64,000 nt of DNA, taken from positions 1 through 64,000 of the forward strand of contig JANPMG010000008.1 in NCBI GenBank assembly GCA_031422675.1, written 5' to 3'. Origin of the DNA: JAENVU01 sp031422675. Its GTDB lineage: Bacteria; Actinomycetota; Acidimicrobiia; IMCC26256; JAENVU01. Below are positions 47,695 to 58,760 of this stretch, one piece after another. Both the position numbers and the translations under genes were made by a program. The stretch's first letter is position 1; every line of letters begins with the position of its first letter. The notes beneath the pieces are model-generated. The model saw only the letters and a list, made by a program, of their open reading frames with translations. It had not been told where the DNA came from and did not search any database.

Positions 47695-50600
47695 ATGGAA
47701 CCCGATCTCCCGCCGACCCGACCGGGGGCGGAACTGGGCGCGGAACTGGGCGCGGAACTGGGCGACGGACCCCGCGATGAACCCGAGGAGGCGGCCGCCG
47801 CACCGGCGGTGGTGGCGGTCGTGGTGGCCCACGGCGACGCCCGTCACCTCGAAGAATGTCTCCACGCGTTGGCGGGCTCGGACTATCCGGATCTCACGGT
47901 GCTGGTGATCGCCGCGACCGACGACGATCTCGCGATCAGGGTCGCGCCGGTGCTCCCGAAGGCGTTCGTCCGGCCGGTGACGGTGCGGGGCTTCGCGGCG
48001 GGGGCCAACGATGCGATCGCAACGGTGGCCGGTGCGCCATTCCTGTTGTTCTGTCACACCGACGTGGTTCCGGAGCCCACTGCCATCCGGGTACTCGTCG
48101 AAGAGGCGTACCGCTCGAATGCCGCCATCATCGGGCCGAAACTCGTCGATGTCGCCCGGCCCGAGATCCTGCGCGAAGTCGGGTGGTCGATCGACCGGTT
48201 CGGCGTGGCGCACTCCGAGATCGAGCGAGACGAACTCGATCAGGAGCAGCACGATGCCGTGCGCGACGTCTTCTTCGTGAGCGACGCCTGCGTGCTGATC
48301 CGCGCCGACCTGTTCTCCGAACTCGGCGGGTTCGACCCGGAGTGCGATCCCGGTGCTCGGGCCCTTGACCTGTGCTGGCGGGCGCGGCTCGCCGCGGCCC
48401 GGGTGATCGTCGCGCCCGATGCGCGCGTCGGCCATTTCGAGGAGGACGGCCCGCACGAGTCGGATCGAGCTCTGGCCCAACGGCATCGAGTGCGGGCTCT
48501 GCTCACGAACACCGCGGCCGCCCGGCTGCTCTGGATCATACCGATGGCGATGGTGCTGCATTTCGCCGAGGCGTTGGTCTTTCTCCTGCGTCGCCGCCGG
48601 GACCGGTCGGCCGCGTTGGTGGGTGCGTGGACCGGAAATCTCCGCAACCTCGGCTCGTTGCGCGCGTCCCGTGCGCGGGCCCAAGCGGCCCGGGTGGTAC
48701 CGGACCGAGAAATTCACGCGCTCCAGTTCCGCGGCAGCGCGCGGGTCTCGAACTACATGACGTCCTCGCTCCATGCCGACGCGCACATGCGCAGTTGGTC
48801 CCAGCGCGGCCGTTCGGTCGCGGACTCGGCATCGAGCCAGTTCCGCACCTGGCGGGGGTTACTGCTCATCGGAATGGTCGCGTTGGTCGTCGTCGGGTCG
48901 CGAGGGTTGTTGCTCGACCGGCTCTCGGCGGTCGGTCAGTTCGCCCCCTGGCCCGGGGTCTCCGATCTGCTCCGTTCGTTCACGAGTGAGTGGCGCTTCG
49001 CCGAACTCGGCGCCCACTCACCGGCACCGCCACTCCTTGCGCTCGCGGCGCTCCTGCGGATCCTCGGACTCGGGTCGGGCGATCTGGTCCGGAGTCTGAT
49101 CGTGGTCGGCGCGATCCCGGTCGCCGCGTTCGGCGCGGCCAGGGCCGCCCGCCCCATCGCCGGCGCCGGGTGGCCGAGTGTGGTCGCCGCGTTCGCTTAC
49201 GGGATCGTGCCCGTCCCGCGCAATGCGATCGCGAGCGGCGCTCTGGGACCGTTGATGCTCTACGTCGCGGCACCGTTCGTGTTCCTCGCGTTGGTGACGC
49301 TCGGAGGTCTGGTCACGTTCCGCTGGCCCCGCCGACGAATCGCAGTCCTGGGTGGCGTGGGGGTGGCGGGCGCGGCGACCTTCTGGCCGTTGGCGATTGC
49401 GTTGCCGGTGGTGCTCGTCGTCGGGATGCTCGTCGTGGCACCGCTCACTCGCGACGCCTCCGCTCGGCTCGTGACGATGCTGCGCAGCGCCGCGGTCCTC
49501 TCGGGACTCGCGCTGGTGTTGCTCTTCCCGTGGCCGCTCGCATTCCTCGCCGGTGGTGATCGGATCGGCGCGCTCGGGATCGGGTACGACCCGATCGACT
49601 CGTTCGGGTCACTGCTGCGATTGACGGTGGGCCCGAATGGTTCGGGGCTCGGACCCTGGGCCTTCCTCGTCGTCGGCCTGGCGGTCACCGTGATGGCGAG
49701 TGGGGAGCGCGCCGTCTGGTGCCTACGCCTCTGGGGCATCGCCTTGGTCGGGTGGATCGTGGCGGCCGTGCCGGCCTGGGTCGGATCCGCCAGCCCCGAC
49801 GTGGCGGGGATGCTCGTTCCGGCCGCGTTGGCGCTCGCACTCATCGCAGGGATCGGCGTCGCGACGTTCGTCGACGAAGTTCGGCGGGGTGGACTCGGCT
49901 GGCGGCACGTGCTGGCGGCGGTGTCGGCGGCGGGGTTGGCCCTCGCCGCGTTCACCTTCGTGGGCGATACCGCCGGCGGCCGGTGGCACCAGCCCTCCGG
50001 CGATTGGAACTCGACCCTGTCCTGGATGCGAGCCCAGCGCGATCGCGGGTCGTTCCGGGTGTTGTGGGTCGGCTCGCCGGGGTCGGTCCCCGGCGCGTTT
50101 CACCGCACGGGAGAAACGGCGTTCGCGCTCACCAACGAAGGCCCCGGCGATCTTCGCGACGCACTTCCGGCTCCGGGGGGTGCCGGATTCGCGGCTGCCC
50201 GTGACGCGGTCGAGCAACTGGCGGACAACCGCACGAGTCGCATCGGTCGCGTGGTGGGCCCGATGGCGGTTCGTTACATCGCGGCACCGCAACGCCCCGC
50301 GCCCGGACCCGGCGCGCCCGCGGCGCCTGACGATCCGGTGGTCGCCGCGCTGGCGCGCCAACTCGATCTGCGCCAACTCGAGGTCGTGGCCGGGATGGTG
50401 CTCTACGAAAACGTCGCGTGGATTCCGGGCCGCGCGGTGGTGGCCGACGTTCCCCGGAGTCGGCCCACGGGTGTGACCCCGTTCGACGTGCGCACCTCCG
50501 GCGTCGCGCGCCCGGGCACCCGGGATTCGGTGGTCTGGTCGCAGCAGTACTCCGACGACTGGCAGGCGCCGTCGCGCGCACGCGCACCGGTGACGCAGCA

Positions 50601-50847
50601 GCGGGCGTTCGGGTGGGCGAACGGGTTCAGCCCGGCGGCGGCCGTCTCGGAGGCGGATGCGATCACGTTCGCGAAGCAGTGGTGGCGCTGGCCGCTCCTG
50701 TTGATGCAACTCGCGATTGTCATCGGCCTGGCGCGCCGTGCCCTGCGGCGCGGCCGACGGGCGCGGCGCAGCCGGGGCGCGCATGAACCGGTCGCGGACC
50801 TGGTGACGGCGCCGGTCGTGGTGCCGGCGGAGGAGTCGTCATCGTGA
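47695..50847 (+). CDS. Large GT2 glycosyltransferase with multi-pass membrane domain
   Basis: This 1050-residue protein has a Glu/Ala-rich leader with GAELGAELGAELG, a GT-A domain at ~40-300 (VVAVVVAHGDARHLEECLHAL, FLLFCHTDVVPEP, SDACVLIRADLFSELGGFDPE), and more than ten hydrophobic segments from ~285 to ~780. A soluble stretch then carries WMRAQRDRGSFRVLWVGSPG, and one helix lies near the C-terminus. The layout matches actinobacterial cell-envelope glycosyltransferases that use lipid-linked sugars. The leader has three perfect 12-base repeats (47728-47763). The DUF5719 gene overlaps its stop. Confidence 0.83.
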   Translation: MEPDLPPTRPGAELGAELGAELGDGPRDEPEEAAAAPAVVAVVVAHGDARHLEECLHALAGSDYPDLTVLVIAATDDDLAIRVAPVLPKAFVRPVTVRGFAAGANDAIATVAGAPFLLFCHTDVVPEPTAIRVLVEEAYRSNAAIIGPKLVDVARPEILREVGWSIDRFGVAHSEIERDELDQEQHDAVRDVFFVSDACVLIRADLFSELGGFDPECDPGARALDLCWRARLAAARVIVAPDARVGHFEEDGPHESDRALAQRHRVRALLTNTAAARLLWIIPMAMVLHFAEALVFLLRRRRDRSAALVGAWTGNLRNLGSLRASRARAQAARVVPDREIHALQFRGSARVSNYMTSSLHADAHMRSWSQRGRSVADSASSQFRTWRGLLLIGMVALVVVGSRGLLLDRLSAVGQFAPWPGVSDLLRSFTSEWRFAELGAHSPAPPLLALAALLRILGLGSGDLVRSLIVVGAIPVAAFGAARAARPIAGAGWPSVVAAFAYGIVPVPRNAIASGALGPLMLYVAAPFVFLALVTLGGLVTFRWPRRRIAVLGGVGVAGAATFWPLAIALPVVLVVGMLVVAPLTRDASARLVTMLRSAAVLSGLALVLLFPWPLAFLAGGDRIGALGIGYDPIDSFGSLLRLTVGPNGSGLGPWAFLVVGLAVTVMASGERAVWCLRLWGIALVGWIVAAVPAWVGSASPDVAGMLVPAALALALIAGIGVATFVDEVRRGGLGWRHVLAAVSAAGLALAAFTFVGDTAGGRWHQPSGDWNSTLSWMRAQRDRGSFRVLWVGSPGSVPGAFHRTGETAFALTNEGPGDLRDALPAPGGAGFAAARDAVEQLADNRTSRIGRVVGPMAVRYIAAPQRPAPGPGAPAAPDDPVVAALARQLDLRQLEVVAGMVLYENVAWIPGRAVVADVPRSRPTGVTPFDVRTSGVARPGTRDSVVWSQQYSDDWQAPSRARAPVTQQRAFGWANGFSPAAAVSEADAITFAKQWWRWPLLLMQLAIVIGLARRALRRGRRARRSRGAHEPVADLVTAPVVVPAEESSS
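47728..47763. repeat. Three perfect 12-base tandem units
   Basis: GCGGAACTGGGC three times without a mismatch, in frame, encoding AELG repeats in the leader of the large glycosyltransferase. Because the unit is a multiple of three, copy-number changes would not shift the frame. Confidence 0.95.
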
Positions 50848-52241
50848 GCCGGTCCGGTCGAGTGGTCTTCGTGGCGCTGCTGATCATCGCGTTCGTGCTC
50901 GTCACGATCGCGACCGGGCGCGACAAATCAACCCCGGTGGCGGTGGCCACGGGCCCGCGCATCGACGGCGGCGGCACCCTCGCGTCGTGGTACTGCGCGG
51001 AAGGCACCTCGTCGCCGGACGGACGGGCCGATGAGGAGATCGTGATGGGCAACGTCGGCGCCGCGCCGTCGCGCGCCACTATCACCGTGTTCGGCGGAAG
51101 CGAGGTGGCTCCCGTTCGGCGGGAGTACGACATCGCGCCGGGACGAGTGGTCCGAGTGCGAGTGGCGGACATCGCGGTACAGGCCGAGCCCGGTGTGCTC
51201 GTCGAGGTCCGCGGCGGCGCGACTGCCGTCGAACATCGAATCCAGCGCGGAAGTGATGTGGCGCTCGGTCCCTGTGCCCGTGAACCGGCGGATCAGGCCA
51301 ACTTCGCGTCCGGGACCACCCTCCGGGGCGCCGAGGTGTGGCTGGCGCTCTTCAATCCGTTCCCGGACGATGCCGTCGTCGACGCGGCGGTCACGACGGG
51401 CGAGGGTCTGCGCGCCCCCGGCGCGCTGCAGGGAATCGTGGTGCCCCGCTTCACCCGGGTGAGCGTCCCGCTCCACGATCTGGTGCCGCGCGCCGACCTC
51501 CTTGCAGTCTCGACCAGCGTGCGGCGCGGTCGCGTCGTGGCCGAACAGAGCGTGGCGCTCGACGGCACCGACGGTCGCGGTGGCCTCGCGCTGAGTCTCG
51601 GCGCCGCGACGGCGCGCGAGTGGCGGTTCCCGGCCGGCATCACCGGCTCGGGTCGTACGGAACGGCTCGTGCTCGCCAACTCGGGGAGTCGGGACGTGCG
51701 CGTGACCGTCGGCTTCGTTCTCGACGCCGCCGCGGCCGTCGAACCGGTGGCGGTGATCATCCCCGGTGCGACCGCGCTCGCGGTCGACTTGTCTCGGGTG
51801 CCGCCGGACATCGGGTTCGCCACCGTGGTTCGGGCGCGCCGGCCGATCGCGGCCGAGATGATCGGTGCGAGCACCCCACCCCAAGGCGCTGACGTCCGGG
51901 GATTGGCCAGCGACCTCGGCGTGACGCGCGGTGCCCGACGGTGGGCGATCGTGCCGGCCCGACTCACCGCAACTTCGCTCGACGCGCTCGCCCTGGTCTC
52001 GGCGGATGGGCGACGCCACCGAGTGCAGATCGTGCGCCAGGTTCGGGGCCGGGCTCGGGTCCTGGCGCGAGCGGTGGTGCCGGCGGTCGGCCGTACGACC
52101 ATCGACCTCGCGAGACTCGTCGGTTCGCCCGATGTTGCCGTCGAGGTGCGAGCCCACGGTCCCGTCGCGGTCGAGCGAGTGTCGTCACGCCCCGGTTTCA
52201 CCCGGTCCCATGCGGTCGTGCACGCCGGGACCGGCCGCTGA
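50844..52241 (+). CDS. DUF5719 family exported protein
   Basis: This 465-residue protein has one N-terminal membrane helix (VVFVALLIIAFVLVTIA) and a large outside region of repeated beta-sandwich-like segments: ASWYCAEG near the start, IVMGNVGAAPSRATITVFGG, VWLALFNPFPDDAVVDAAVTT, RLVLANSGSRDVRVTVGFVL. The family commonly sits beside a GT2 membrane glycosyltransferase, as here, with GTG 50844 overlapping its stop. A partner or scaffold role in surface glycan synthesis is an inference. Confidence 0.8.
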   Translation: MSRSGRVVFVALLIIAFVLVTIATGRDKSTPVAVATGPRIDGGGTLASWYCAEGTSSPDGRADEEIVMGNVGAAPSRATITVFGGSEVAPVRREYDIAPGRVVRVRVADIAVQAEPGVLVEVRGGATAVEHRIQRGSDVALGPCAREPADQANFASGTTLRGAEVWLALFNPFPDDAVVDAAVTTGEGLRAPGALQGIVVPRFTRVSVPLHDLVPRADLLAVSTSVRRGRVVAEQSVALDGTDGRGGLALSLGAATAREWRFPAGITGSGRTERLVLANSGSRDVRVTVGFVLDAAAAVEPVAVIIPGATALAVDLSRVPPDIGFATVVRARRPIAAEMIGASTPPQGADVRGLASDLGVTRGARRWAIVPARLTATSLDALALVSADGRRHRVQIVRQVRGRARVLARAVVPAVGRTTIDLARLVGSPDVAVEVRAHGPVAVERVSSRPGFTRSHAVVHAGTGR

Positions 52242-52318
52242 AGTTTCGGATGCCGCGCCGGCCCGTTCGGCGCCATCACCGCCTCGCTCACGACCGGGGT
52301 CGGCCCGGATTCCGCCAG

Positions 52319-52324
52319 TAGCGT
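52319..52324 (+). promoter_or_regulatory. -10 hexamer TAGCGT of the thioredoxin-like gene
   Basis: Seven bases before GTG 52332. Confidence 0.5.
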
Positions 52325-52331
52325 CGATCCC

Positions 52332-52790
52332 GTGCTCACCCGAGTCCTCATCGCCGTCGCGCTGCTCGCGGTGAGCGGCGGTGTGGCGTTCTGGTTCGAG
52401 CAGCGGCGCCGAGGGTCAGGGGCGCCGATCCGGGACCCGTACCCGATCCCTCGTCAGCTCACGCGATCCGATTTCCCCCGCGCCGACGCGCCCTGGCTCG
52501 TGGCCTTGTTCTCATCCGCCACGTGTGACGGATGCGCGTCGATGCGCGACAAAGTGCTGGCGACCGAGACCGCCCAGGTCGCGGCGGTGGACGTCTCGTT
52601 CCAGGCCGACCGCGAGATCCACGAGCGCTACGAGATCTCCGGGGTGCCGATGGTGCTCGTCGCCGATCGGGAAGGTGTGGTCCGGCGCGCGTTCCTCGGC
52701 GTGGTCAGCGCCACCGATCTCTGGGCCGCGGTGGCCGCGGCGCGCGATCCGTCCCTCGACATCACGCACGGCCTGGACGTCCTCGACTGA
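52332..52790 (+). CDS. Membrane-anchored thioredoxin-like protein
   Basis: A 152-residue protein with an N-terminal signal anchor (LTRVLIAVALLAVSGGVAFWF), then a thioredoxin fold: WLVALFSSATCDGCASMRDKV with a CDGC redox pair, VAAVDVSFQ, and the cis-Pro loop YEISGVPMVLVADREG. It probably acts outside the membrane on thiols of exported proteins. It converges with ftsH; the 14 bases between the two stops plus the ends form a small ACTGA/TCAGT hairpin. Confidence 0.85.
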   Translation: MLTRVLIAVALLAVSGGVAFWFEQRRRGSGAPIRDPYPIPRQLTRSDFPRADAPWLVALFSSATCDGCASMRDKVLATETAQVAAVDVSFQADREIHERYEISGVPMVLVADREGVVRRAFLGVVSATDLWAAVAAARDPSLDITHGLDVLD

Positions 52791-52804
52791 CTGACTGACT
52801 GCAA

Positions 52805-54787
<1,983 letters not shown>

Positions 54788-54904
54788 GACGGAGGGTGGC
54801 TCCTGAATCAGCGTGGACCGGAACTTGCAATGTTACGACCCGCGACCGCCCCGCCCTCAGTCGGCATTTCGACCGCGAAGCGGGTGAGCGGAGAGACTGA
54901 CCCC

Positions 54905-55606
54905 GTGGAGACGAGATCGCGGCCGATCCGTTGGGGTCTTCCCGATTTCGCCTGGGCCTGGGTCGCGATCATCTTCGGCCAGGTCGTGGTGGGCACCGTC
55001 ACGCTCCAGGCGCGCGGGTTCGGGGTCGGACACAAGTCCGATGCCATCGACATCGCGGTCATCACCGCCGCGAGCGCCCTCCTGACCGCCGCCATCCTGG
55101 CCCTCATCTCCACGCTGAAGGGTCAGGGCTCACTCGTCTCGGATTTCGGCCTGCGCGTTCGGCTCCGAGATTGGCCCTGGCTCGCGGCCGGCGTGGGGCT
55201 CCAGCTGGTGGCGACGGCCGGCGTGGAACTCATCAACCTGGTCGGTGGACCCCAGCCGGAACAGGATGTTGCCCGGGCGTTGCAGAACTCAGGGACGATC
55301 GGGCGTGTCCTCGGCGCGCTCGCGGTGGTGATCGGCGCGCCGCTGGCCGAGGAGCTGCTCTTCCGCGGTCTTCTGCTCCGGTCGCTGCTCCGACGGATGC
55401 CGGCGGTGGCCGCGGCGCTGGTCTGCGGAGCCCTCTTCGCAGCTGCGCATCTCTTCGACCCGAACGCGGCGGTGTTGATCGCGCCGTTGATGTTGGTGGG
55501 GGTGGTGTGCTCGATCCGGGCGATTCGAACCGGAGAACTCTCCCAGTCGCTCCTGGTACATGCCGGCTTCAACCTGCTGAGCGCGATCATCCTGATCCAG
55601 GGCTGA
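54905..55606 (+). CDS. CPBP-family intramembrane metalloprotease
   Basis: This 233-residue protein has about six to eight hydrophobic segments and the three Rce1/CAAX-protease-like motifs: EELLFRGLLLRSLL (Glu-Glu and Arg), FAAAHLF (His) and HAGFNLLSA (His-x-x-x-Asn). Bacterial CPBP proteins cut peptides within membranes or act in self-immunity; the target is unknown. GTG 54905 is preceded by GAGACT six bases upstream, a weak -10 like that of the mutase gene. Confidence 0.88.
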   Translation: METRSRPIRWGLPDFAWAWVAIIFGQVVVGTVTLQARGFGVGHKSDAIDIAVITAASALLTAAILALISTLKGQGSLVSDFGLRVRLRDWPWLAAGVGLQLVATAGVELINLVGGPQPEQDVARALQNSGTIGRVLGALAVVIGAPLAEELLFRGLLLRSLLRRMPAVAAALVCGALFAAAHLFDPNAAVLIAPLMLVGVVCSIRAIRTGELSQSLLVHAGFNLLSAIILIQG

Positions 55607-55689
55607 GCCGGCGAAACCGCTCGCCCGTGCTCCCGGGCGCCGCGCGGCGGCGCGCCGTTCCAGGTCCCTGACCAGGGCAAACACGCGTG

Positions 55690-55728
55690 TCATCCCTCGA
55701 ATCATCCCTGCTCATCCTTTGATCATCC
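55690..55728 (+). promoter_or_regulatory. Four phased TCATCC repeats, Pho-box-like
   Basis: TCATCC occurs at 55690, 55702, 55712 and 55723, that is every 10-12 bases, all in the same orientation and facing one side of the helix. Actinobacterial PhoP/PhoB-type response regulators bind direct repeats of about 11 bases containing a TCA core. The array ends 68 bases before the zinc-ribbon gene at 55797. Regulator identity is an inference. Confidence 0.45.
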
Positions 55729-55796
55729 TCCAGAAAATTCGCCGAAACCGTCGAAACACTTTTCACGAGGGCAAACCACCGAAGGGGAGAACCACG

Positions 55797-55964
55797 ATGC
55801 AATGCAGTCGATGTGCCAGGGCGGGAATGGTCGAGATCCGGATGAACATCGCCGGTGAGGATGTGTTGTTCCACAGTTGCGGTCGCTGCGAAGCGCGCCT
55901 CTGGAGCTCGCCGGACGGCCCGCTGTCGCTCGACCGGGTGCTCGAACTCGCTCGCCGACCGTAG
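55797..55964 (+). CDS. Small zinc-ribbon protein
   Basis: A 55-residue protein beginning MQCSRCARAGMVEIRMNIAG. Two CxxC pairs (CSRC and CGRC) 29 residues apart form a likely zinc ribbon, and the C-terminus is a short helix (LSLDRVLELARRP). The frame is open from 55719, but GGGGAG lies nine bases before ATG 55797 and conserved-looking sequence starts there. The family is unknown to me. A strong terminator follows at 56059. Confidence 0.65.
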   Translation: MQCSRCARAGMVEIRMNIAGEDVLFHSCGRCEARLWSSPDGPLSLDRVLELARRP

Positions 55965-56058
55965 AAACGGTCGCTTCAGAACTCTGAGGCGCGCTGCTCA
56001 TGGTGTGGGGTTGACGGCCCCCACGCCTCTCGCGGGGCGGCGGCGCCGGAGTGCACAC

Positions 56059-56100
56059 GAAGGGGGGTCCATCCGGACCCCCCTTCGTCATTTCTTTCTC
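56059..56100 (+). terminator. Rho-independent terminator
   Basis: GAAGGGGGGTCC (56059-56070) pairs perfectly with GGACCCCCCTTC (56075-56086) over a four-base loop, and a T-rich tail (56087-56100) follows. It ends the zinc-ribbon transcript and insulates the membrane protein gene at 56144. Confidence 0.85.
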
Positions 56101-56143
56101 GCTCGCGTCCGGACGTGATCGAGAACGTCTGTACCGGCCTGTC

Positions 56144-58732
56144 ATGCTGAAGCGCGTGGCGCTCGATCCCCAGACCGTTCGTTTCGACGCGCCGTCGGCG
56201 CCGCGCCCGGCGGTGTTTCCCGGCGCGACCGATCGATTGATTCCACCGCGCGACCCGGACCTGGCGTTGCTGTGGCGAGCGTTGAGCGCGTTGGTCGTCG
56301 CCGGGTGCTGCGGGATCGTGCTCTGGTTCCTCGACCCGCGGCTGCTGCTGCGGAACACCACGCCGAACGGCGGCGACCTCGGGGCGCACGTGTGGTTCCC
56401 CGCGTACCTCCGTGACCACCTGCTCCCGAACCTGCGCGTTTCCGGATGGTCGAACGACTGGTTCGGCGGATTCCCGGCGGGCCAGTTCTACTTTCCGGTC
56501 CCGGCCATCGTCACCGTGGTCCTGGACCTGTTCATGCCCTACAACATCGCGCTGAAGTTGACGACGGCCATCGGTCCGGTCGCAATGCCGGCCGGGGCCT
56601 ACGCCTTCGCCCGCGGCCTGCGGCTCCGCCGACCCGGCCCCGAGCTGTGCGCCGTGGCCACCCTCGGATTCCTGTTCTTCAAGGGCATCGCCACGAGCTC
56701 GGAGTCCTCCGCCGAGATGGTGAGCATTCAGTTCAACCAGCGGATCATGGGCGGACCGTTGGTGAGCGCATTGGCAGGGGAGTACTCGTTCTCGTTCGCG
56801 CTCGCCCTCGGCCTGTTCGCGCTCGGCGCCCTGGCCTTCTCGGTCCGGACCGGCACGCGGTCCTGGCTCGGCGCGATTCTGCTCGCCGCGACGGTGATGT
56901 CCCACGTGGTGGTGGGCATCTTCGTGGCCGTCGGCGCGGTGGTGATCGTGCTCGTCGCGCTCACCACTCGCGTGCGGAGTCGCGTCACCATCGGGCGCGC
57001 GCTCGCCATCGGCGGCATCGGTGCGGCCCTCACCGCGTTCTGGACCCTGCCGCTCGTCGCCACGTTCGGATACACGGCGAACATGCGCTACACGAAGCTC
57101 ACCACGTACCTCAAGTATCTGAACGTCGACGAGTTCCTCTGGGTCTACGTCCTCGCGCTGATCGGCCTCGCGTTCGGCATTGCCTTCCGTCAGCGAGCGG
57201 TGCTCATCATCGGGGCGCTCGCGATCATCTTCGCGTTGGTGTTCCGATTCTGGCCCGAGCTCCACGCCTGGAACCTGCGGTTCCTCCCGTTCTTCTACCT
57301 GTGCACGTTCTTCCTGGCCGCCGCGGGTGCGGCCGAGATCATTCGCCGAGCCAGCGGCGAGTTCGCCCGCTTGTGGGTGGGCAAGGCCCCCCGGCCCGAC
57401 GAGGCGTACGAGTTCTCAACCGCCCGCGCCGGCCGGACCTACCGCGTGGTCGCCAGCCTGGCGATGACCGTCGCGGTGGCCATCGTCGCGGTGGTTGGGA
57501 TCACCTTCAACTTTTCCCAGCGCGGTTTCCTGCCCTACTGGGCGACGTGGAACCAGACCGGCTACGAGTACTCGGTCCGGCCGGGTCAGTCCGCGGCCAG
57601 CGAGAAGGCCCTCGCCCGCAAGCAGTACCCCGAGTACCGGGCGTTGATCGATGCCGTGGACCGGCTGCCCGCGGGCCGGCTGCTGTGGGAGGGCGGCGGG
57701 TCGATCGACAGTTACGGGACCCCGTTGGCGCTGATGTTGCTGCCGTACTGGACCGAGGGTCGGATCCAGTCGTTCGAGGGCCTGTACTACGAGTCCGCAG
57801 CGAGTACCCCGTACGTGTTCATGGCAGTCGCACCGCTCTCCGGTGCGGGCAACGCGTCGAATCCGGTGCGCGGTCTCGATTATCGGGATCTGGCGTCGTT
57901 CAAGGACGGGGTGCGGTACCTCCGTGCGCTCGGCGGCCGCTACTACGCCGCGCATTCCGCCGCCGCGAAGGCGGCCGCCGATGCCGAACCCACGTTGACC
58001 CGGGTGGCGCGCAGCAAGGACTTCGACCGGCAGGCGCCGGACGGGTGGAGCGTCTACGAAGTGCGTAACCATGCGCTCGTCGCGCCGTTGCAGTTCGAAC
58101 CGCTCGTCGTGAAGCCGCGGGCCGCATCCCAGGCCGAGTGTTTCCACCGTCCCGCCGCCGGCGTGCCGGGTCCGAACCTGGGCGCGTGGGAGTGCATCGC
58201 GGCGGGCTGGTGGGCGAACCCGGCAACCCTGGACCAGCCGCTCGCCGCCGCCGGACCGCGTTCCTGGCTCCGGAGCGCCGCCAAGGACACCTCCGGGATT
58301 CCCCGCCGCGGATTGCCGTCGGTGCGAGTGAGTCGGATTCACGAGACCGAACACTCGATCCGGTTCCGGGTGTCGCGCCCCGGGGTGCCGGTCGTGGTGC
58401 GGACGTCGTACTATCCCAACTGGAACGCCACCGGCGCGAACGGTCCGTGGCGGCTCACGCCGAACTTGATGGTCGTCGTGCCGACGAGCCGCGACGTCCA
58501 ACTGAACTTCGGGCGATCGGACTTCGAGATGGTCGGGGGCCTCGTGAGTATCGGAGGCGTGCTCGGGGTGGTGGGGCTCGGAATCTGGGATCGGACGCGG
58601 CGTCGGCGGGGGATTTCCGGCGGCGCTGAAAGCCGCAAAACTCCACGAAACCCTTCGGATCCGCCACCCTCGGACAACCCGACGACCCGGGGGACCGACG
58701 GCGAGAGCGCTACCATGATCGTCCCGCCCTGA
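56144..58732 (+). CDS. PTPS-related large integral membrane protein
   Basis: This 862-residue protein has around ten to twelve hydrophobic segments (first at ~50, last near the C-terminus) and two soluble loops. NGGDLGAHVWFPAYLRDHLLP, GWSNDWFGGFPAGQFYFPVPA and MPYNIALKL near the first helices match the pfam family 6-pyruvoyl-tetrahydropterin synthase-related, whose layout is like GT-C glycosyltransferases. Acidic Asp residues after helix 1 (GGDLG) fit a GT-C catalytic loop. The frame is open to 56051, but that start lies before the terminator, so ATG 56144 is chosen. Confidence 0.75.
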   Translation: MLKRVALDPQTVRFDAPSAPRPAVFPGATDRLIPPRDPDLALLWRALSALVVAGCCGIVLWFLDPRLLLRNTTPNGGDLGAHVWFPAYLRDHLLPNLRVSGWSNDWFGGFPAGQFYFPVPAIVTVVLDLFMPYNIALKLTTAIGPVAMPAGAYAFARGLRLRRPGPELCAVATLGFLFFKGIATSSESSAEMVSIQFNQRIMGGPLVSALAGEYSFSFALALGLFALGALAFSVRTGTRSWLGAILLAATVMSHVVVGIFVAVGAVVIVLVALTTRVRSRVTIGRALAIGGIGAALTAFWTLPLVATFGYTANMRYTKLTTYLKYLNVDEFLWVYVLALIGLAFGIAFRQRAVLIIGALAIIFALVFRFWPELHAWNLRFLPFFYLCTFFLAAAGAAEIIRRASGEFARLWVGKAPRPDEAYEFSTARAGRTYRVVASLAMTVAVAIVAVVGITFNFSQRGFLPYWATWNQTGYEYSVRPGQSAASEKALARKQYPEYRALIDAVDRLPAGRLLWEGGGSIDSYGTPLALMLLPYWTEGRIQSFEGLYYESAASTPYVFMAVAPLSGAGNASNPVRGLDYRDLASFKDGVRYLRALGGRYYAAHSAAAKAAADAEPTLTRVARSKDFDRQAPDGWSVYEVRNHALVAPLQFEPLVVKPRAASQAECFHRPAAGVPGPNLGAWECIAAGWWANPATLDQPLAAAGPRSWLRSAAKDTSGIPRRGLPSVRVSRIHETEHSIRFRVSRPGVPVVVRTSYYPNWNATGANGPWRLTPNLMVVVPTSRDVQLNFGRSDFEMVGGLVSIGGVLGVVGLGIWDRTRRRRGISGGAESRKTPRNPSDPPPSDNPTTRGTDGESATMIVPP

Positions 58733-58760
58733 GGGCGGTGAGGAGCCTCGAGGCTCGATC

